Below, piece by piece: positions 59,801 through 64,000 of a stretch of 64,000 nucleotides of DNA. The stretch comes from Hydractinia symbiolongicarpus. Taxonomy: Eukaryota > Cnidaria > Hydrozoa > Anthoathecata > Hydractiniidae. Below the pieces are notes generated by a model. That model was not told the DNA's origin. It searched no databases and worked only from the letters and a program-made list of their open reading frames with translations. Position 1 is the first letter of the stretch. Every line of letters starts with the position of its first letter. Position numbers and translations under genes: made by a program. Location of the stretch: NCBI RefSeq assembly GCF_029227915.1, contig NC_079886.1:8804001-8868000 (forward strand), written 5' to 3'.

Positions 59801-60180
59801 CTTCGCTGACGGCATCGATGTCAAAAAGGCAAGAACCCTTGGGGACGAGGTTGGCCAAGACAGCAAAATAGCAAAGTTTTTTTTCACTTTGTCTTCCATT
59901 TTACTATCTACTACACTACCTTCAACGTTTTGTAGATATTGGTTACTTAAGCTAAAATATAAAAGACAAGTTTGTTAAAACAATTTGTTAGCTAGCTAAA
60001 CATATGATAAAGTAAAAGAGGATTTTTTCTTCACCTTAAGTCTTCCTTTTCTCTCTTTAAAAGGGAAACTCTAGTGAAAATCACTTTTTTCTTTTTTGCT
60101 TTATAAGTACTGGTCTCGATGTTAAAAAGGCAAGAACCCCTGGGGACGAGGTTGGCTAAGACAGCATATTAGCAAAAAAA
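59801..60180 (+). repeat. Two copies of the GGGGACGAGGTTGG dispersed repeat
   Basis: Copy 1 (about 59,812-59,880): GATGTCAAAAAGGCAAGAAC, CCTTGGGGACGAGGTTGGCC, AAGACAGCA. Copy 2 (about 60,115-60,178): GATGTTAAAAAGGCAAGAAC, CCCTGGGGACGAGGTTGGCT, AAGACAGCA. These look like ends of the fold-back family seen complete at 61,645-61,752. The flanks (TTTTGTAGATA(T/C)TGGTTNCTTAA) at 59,930 and 60,527 are also duplicated, so a larger segment was copied. Confidence 0.7.
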
Positions 60181-60839
60181 AAAAATTTTTTTCTTGTCTT
60201 TTGTTTCTTGAATAAAATGTAGTACTTTTACAATACATTGTGTTTAGGCTTTTCTTTGTTATGTTTTTATTGGATAAAACCAACAATATCAAACCACCCT
60301 GCGTGTGCTTACTCTTGATAAGAAAGAGTTATCAATCACAAACAGTAAATATTTTCGGTTTCCGTCGAATATAATACTTTCATTCGGCGTTGTTTTTGTT
60401 ACACATTATAAATATTTTTTTCTCTAAAGTTAAATTATAAAACAAAATAACAAGAAAGGGAAGTTTTTTTACAATTTTTGGTTTAGAATGTTTTTATACT
60501 AAAATTATCTATTACTATCGCTAACATTTTGTAGATACTGGTTGCTTAATCTAAAATACAAAGATAATTTGTTTTAAAAAAAAATCGTTAGCTTGGTATA
60601 TAAATAATAACGTAAAAGGACATTTTTTCTTTACCTAAAACCTCCTTACTCCCTCTTAAAATTTCCCTCTCTAAACAGACCGTTTTTCTATACAACTCAA
60701 ATGCCACGCGTTTTATTGAAGAGCTATCGTAAAACACTCAAAAATGATAAAATTAATATCCTTTTTTTTAATATTTACTACAATGACAAAACTTTAAAGT
60801 ATAACTTTCCTCTGCAGTTTTTCTTGTTTGCGTTCTTTT

Positions 60840-60880
60840 CCTCTCCCCCCCCCCCAAAAAAAAAAAAAAAAAAAAAATTA
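60840..60880. repeat. Poly(C)/poly(A) low-complexity tract
   Basis: A run of about 12 C followed by more than 20 A. Low complexity. Confidence 0.8.
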
Positions 60881-61234
60881 AGCAACGTTCGATTTCCTAT
60901 TTTTAAGAACTGTTTTTGAATCACGAGGCTTAAAATCTTCGAAATTTAAGAATATTTGAAAACACCGCACTGAAGCTTAAAGTATGTAATTAGACGCACA
61001 AGCTTTGGTCGCTGGCTTAGTTCCGCAAAAACTGAAGTAAAAAGTCTGCATATTAAACCTTAAACCGCTAATGTATTTTTTTAAAGAAATTCAAATATTA
61101 AATATTTTTCGCCGATTGTCATCACAATTTACTCAGAATATCTTTTGCAAGCCTTTGTGGTGCCTGGGATAGATTGTTTCACAATGCCAATTTCGTCCTC
61201 AGGGTTTGTTGCCTATGTCAGAACCGCTAGCGGT

Positions 61235-61500
61235 TACTTGACGGCTAAAAAGGCAAACACCCCTAGAGACAAGGTTGTCCAATGCGGGCCTGTTATAAAA
61301 TGCGACGAATGCATTTAAACGCCGTCTACCTGATTTGCGCATTCCCTCAGCGTCCATTGGTGCGGGATATATACTTGTAATGACACATTTTTTTGGTAAC
61401 AACCATCGTTATAGAGATAAATCAATCTCAACCCCCGGCTCTTTGTTTTTATAAAGCAACGGCGAAAAAGAGAAAAACGTCCAGGGAACGAGGTTGGTGA
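61235..61500. repeat. Diverged copies of the dispersed repeat end
   Basis: ACGGCTAAAAAGGCAAACAC then CCCTAGAGACAAGGTTGTCC at 61,241-61,280, and GTCCAGGGAACGAGGTTGG at about 61,480-61,498, are recognisable but decayed copies. Confidence 0.5.
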
Positions 61501-61644
61501 TTAATGTGATTAAAAACTTATATTCTCCTAAGTGAAACACACATATTGTAAAAAAGGGCATTTTTAAAGGGGTGTAAAAGGCTGGCGGCCTTTTCAGGGT
61601 TTTCAAAGCTTGATAGACTGCTTATTTTTGACGTTTCTAATTGA

Positions 61645-61752
61645 ACCTTGCTGGCATCCTCGTCCCCAGGGTTTTTTTTGTCTTCGTGATATGAGAGACG
61701 ACGTCATCTCTCATATCGGAAAGGCAAAAAACCTTGAGAGGAAGGTGCCCTG
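61645..61752. repeat. Complete fold-back MITE, about 108 bp
   Basis: The left arm TCCTCGTCCCCAGGGTTTTT ... GATATGAGAGACGACG mirrors the right arm TCATCTCTCATATC ... AAAGGCAAAAAACCTTGAGA then GGAAGG. It is centred near GACGTC. The arms equal the GGGGACGAGGTTGG repeat ends of 59.8-60.2 kb, which identifies those as half elements. Confidence 0.7.
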
Positions 61753-62159
61753 CTGTCTCTACCTTAATAATGTCTAATATTATTAAAGTTAATCCTGCTT
61801 TGGGTTCCAGTAAAATTATGCGGATTAACCTGCGCTCTAATGCTCTTTTGCTGAGTGAGACTAGTGTGTACAGATATGCCGCACTCTGTCAATTAGCGTC
61901 TGAGTGCTTTTGTTTTCACAAAGAACAGACGTATTACTATACAGCCCTTTTTGAATATTTCAAACAAAACTCAACTTTCGAATGCTTTCTCACGCAATCT
62001 CACGCATTAAATTAATAAATATCTGAAATACAATTAGAACGAGTTCATGTAAAACTTAGTGTAGATAACCCCATTGTCAAAAATGCCTCCCTTAGGTTAT
62101 ATTTTGCCGTGCTAATAGCCTGGCTGTTGTTTTATCACAAAAAAGTCATTTTATTTAAA

Positions 62160-62266
62160 CATATGCACCCTCGTTCCCAGGGTTTTTATGTCTTTTTAAT
62201 ACAAGAGAAGACGACGAAATTTTTTGACGTCATCTCTCATATCAAGAAGGCAAAAATGTCTACTTT
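62160..62266. repeat. Second fold-back MITE of the same family
   Basis: CACCCTCGTTCCCAGGGTTT then TTATGTC on the left, TGACGTCATCTCTCATATCA then AGAAGGCAAAAATG on the right. The right end is truncated or diverged compared with 61,645-61,752. Confidence 0.6.
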
Positions 62267-63568
62267 TCAAAATTTCACCAACGAAATATGCACTACTAGA
62301 TGTAGCTACATGCAAAGGCTCAGCGTACGGTTGCACTTTACTATGTTTTTAATTCCCGCAAGAATGCGCAAGTGAGAAATATTAAAAAAAATAATAACAG
62401 TTGTAGCAAACCCTTATCGTCTCCAGAACACAATGAGATAAAATCTCAAAAATTTCAAGGTTTATATCAATAGGCTTTTGGATCGAGAATGCACAGACCC
62501 TGCACGTATGTTTTGCGTTTCATCACAAAATTAAAATTATCCACATACTTGCTAAAAATTATACCTCAAAATATCGTTTAAAAATCGTGTAACTTATCAA
62601 TCAATTCTTACGTGCCAAAAAATATTTAAATCGTTGTAGATTAAAAGGTGCGTTTTTTTAATTCTCAAATATGGCTAAAGCTTGTTAAAAACAATTTTGA
62701 AGACTTTTTCCCCCTATTTTCGTTTATATTAACTATATAATATATATTTATGTCTTCTTGCTTGCTTCGTCTATCCAATTAACTAGAGCAATTAACAATG
62801 TTTCGATGTTATAAAAAGTTTTCATACGATTAAACAATTTTTACGTCAGTTGCTTATTATCTTCCCAGCAATTAACCTTTTCATAGCAGAGCAGAAACTT
62901 CCTTTCTTTCTCAATTTAAAACGGATATGGAAAGTTATTGAATTTCATACGTGCGATGTTCCCTTGACTCGCTTTAGGATTATTGCAACTTACTTTGAAA
63001 GTTTGTGACATTTTAACTACCGGTTTAACTTCAGTTCCAGCGCCGTCTTGTTGAGAAAAAGTTGTATTTTAATAAAATAAATATAAAATATTGCTTGATT
63101 TAGCTGTACAATATCTGTCGGGTACTTTGTTTATTAACCAAAATATAACAGAAAATGCATTTTTTATCTCTCTTTCGTGTCCCCGAAAATAGATGGCAAA
63201 TCATATTTATACTTAGACAACGGCCCTCTTAAATTCAGTAGAATGACGAATCTTGCATTCACACGAGCAAGAAGCAAGAAGAAGCTCAAATTGGATAATT
63301 CTAAACCAATGCTATTTAATATTTCTAAAGCAAACCAAGTCAACCGTTAACCAAACTATTAAAGATTCTGATGTATTTCATCTGAAGCGAACCCATGAAA
63401 GATTTTGCGACATGTGATAAAAAATATTCGGACATGAATTTTGGAAAAATCAACTGTTTTCGTTTGAAGCAACTACCATTAAATCTAATTACACATTGTG
63501 GTAAGAACTAATTAGGAGGCAAGTTTGTATTGCTTTCTATGTCAAAGAGGAAGAATTTCTCCAATGTG
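62267..63568. other. Spacer upstream of the acidic-protein gene
   Basis: AT-rich, no gene recognised. The last few hundred bases are the presumptive upstream regulatory region of the gene starting at 63,633. Confidence 0.4.
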
Positions 63569-63575
63569 TATAAAA
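63569..63575 (+). promoter_or_regulatory. TATA box of the acidic-protein gene
   Basis: TATAAAA in the context GTGTATAAAAGTGC, 64 bp before the ATG at 63,633. That spacing would put transcription start near 63,600 with a 5' UTR of about 30 nt. Confidence 0.6.
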
Positions 63576-63632
63576 GTGCATTAACAGTCTTTTTTTTCAT
63601 ATTTGTCGCGGAAAAGAAATACACGTACAAAG

Positions 63633-64000
63633 ATGATAGGGAAATTTCTTTTCGTTTTGTTGCTAGCTACAGGTAAATATTATTTTTGCAATATTTAGTG
63701 AGAATGTGAAACAAAATATAACGACGCAGAAAAAGGTTTTCAAGTGAGTTATTTATTTCCAGCAGATATTTTGTTTCTTACCTTCTTGTAAGCTAACTTT
63801 TTATTACCAGCACTGACGTTGAATATCGATCGTCAAAACGTCAATAATGACGAGGAAGTAGAAGATTTTTCAGATGATTTCGATAACGAACGAGAAAAAG
63901 GCGACAATGATAACGAAGGCTATGAAGAGATTGAAGAAAATCCCGACAATGATAACGTCGACACAAGTAATGACGAAGACAATGAAGGTGAAAATGAAGA
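63633..64000 (+). CDS. Secreted, highly acidic protein (3' end outside window)
   Basis: Exon 1 63,633-63,672 encodes MIGKFLFVLLLAT, a compact signal-peptide core; the donor is ACAG|GTAAAT. The acceptor at 63,810 (TTATTACCAG) joins exon 2, which completes the signal peptide (ALTLNIDRQ) and then reads NNDEEVEDFSDDFDNEREKG, DNDNEGYEEIEENPDNDNVD and so on to the window edge. More than half of the visible mature residues are D, E or N. Extremely acidic secreted proteins bind calcium and occur as matrix or biomineral proteins or as precursor spacers; nothing here decides between these. A TATA box lies 64 bp upstream. No family is recognised and the C-terminus is not visible. Confidence 0.65.

Overview
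This is an AT-rich, intron-dense metazoan window with no prokaryotic character: GT-AG introns, single-copy animal housekeeping genes and abundant DNA-transposon debris. The gene repertoire, the short 100-250 bp coding exons and the style of the repeats suggest a cnidarian, possibly a hydrozoan. That assignment is inference; no species-diagnostic marker was found.

Layout from left to right. Positions 1-4107 hold the 3' part of an LSM12 homologue (+), with two fold-back repeats in the sequence before its first visible exon. Positions 4.1-7.2 kb are gene-poor and carry small inverted-repeat elements. A two-exon CD225/dispanin membrane protein lies at 7.2-8.7 kb (-). An alpha-tubulin gene lies at 10.0-12.0 kb (-); it has an ATG-only first exon and threonine in place of the acetylatable lysine 40. 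From 12.85 to 30.75 kb a 23-exon RIF1 orthologue (-) can be followed from start codon to stop codon (1851 codons, all phases consistent). Its introns hold a tRNA-like SINE, a LINE 3' fragment and several MITE-like elements.

Positions 31-37 kb are intergenic, with a broken hAT transposon of the ZMYM/DUF4371 type (-). AARSD1, an alanyl-tRNA editing protein (-, 13 exons including an 18-nt microexon), spans 37.1-44.1 kb. It is followed by ANAPC15 (-, 45.3-46.1 kb), a one-exon 148-aa charged protein of unknown function (-, 46.5-46.9 kb) and PYROXD1 (-, 48.0-51.2 kb, 4 exons).

Positions 51.3-55.9 kb are a complete-looking but decayed DNA transposon. It encodes a MULE-like transposase, and its inverted termini contain arrays of a 20-bp tandem repeat. 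Positions 55.9-63.5 kb are a transposon graveyard with an integrase fragment, a pogo/Tigger transposase fragment, fold-back elements and a dispersed family built on a GGGGACGAGGTTGG core. The window ends inside a TATA-driven gene for a secreted, extremely acidic protein (+, from 63,633).

The host genes are not functionally linked to one another; they cover RNA binding, the cytoskeleton, replication timing and DNA repair, tRNA quality control, the cell cycle and redox. The most unusual items are the K40-less alpha-tubulin, the minisatellite-ended transposon and the AARSD1 microexon.
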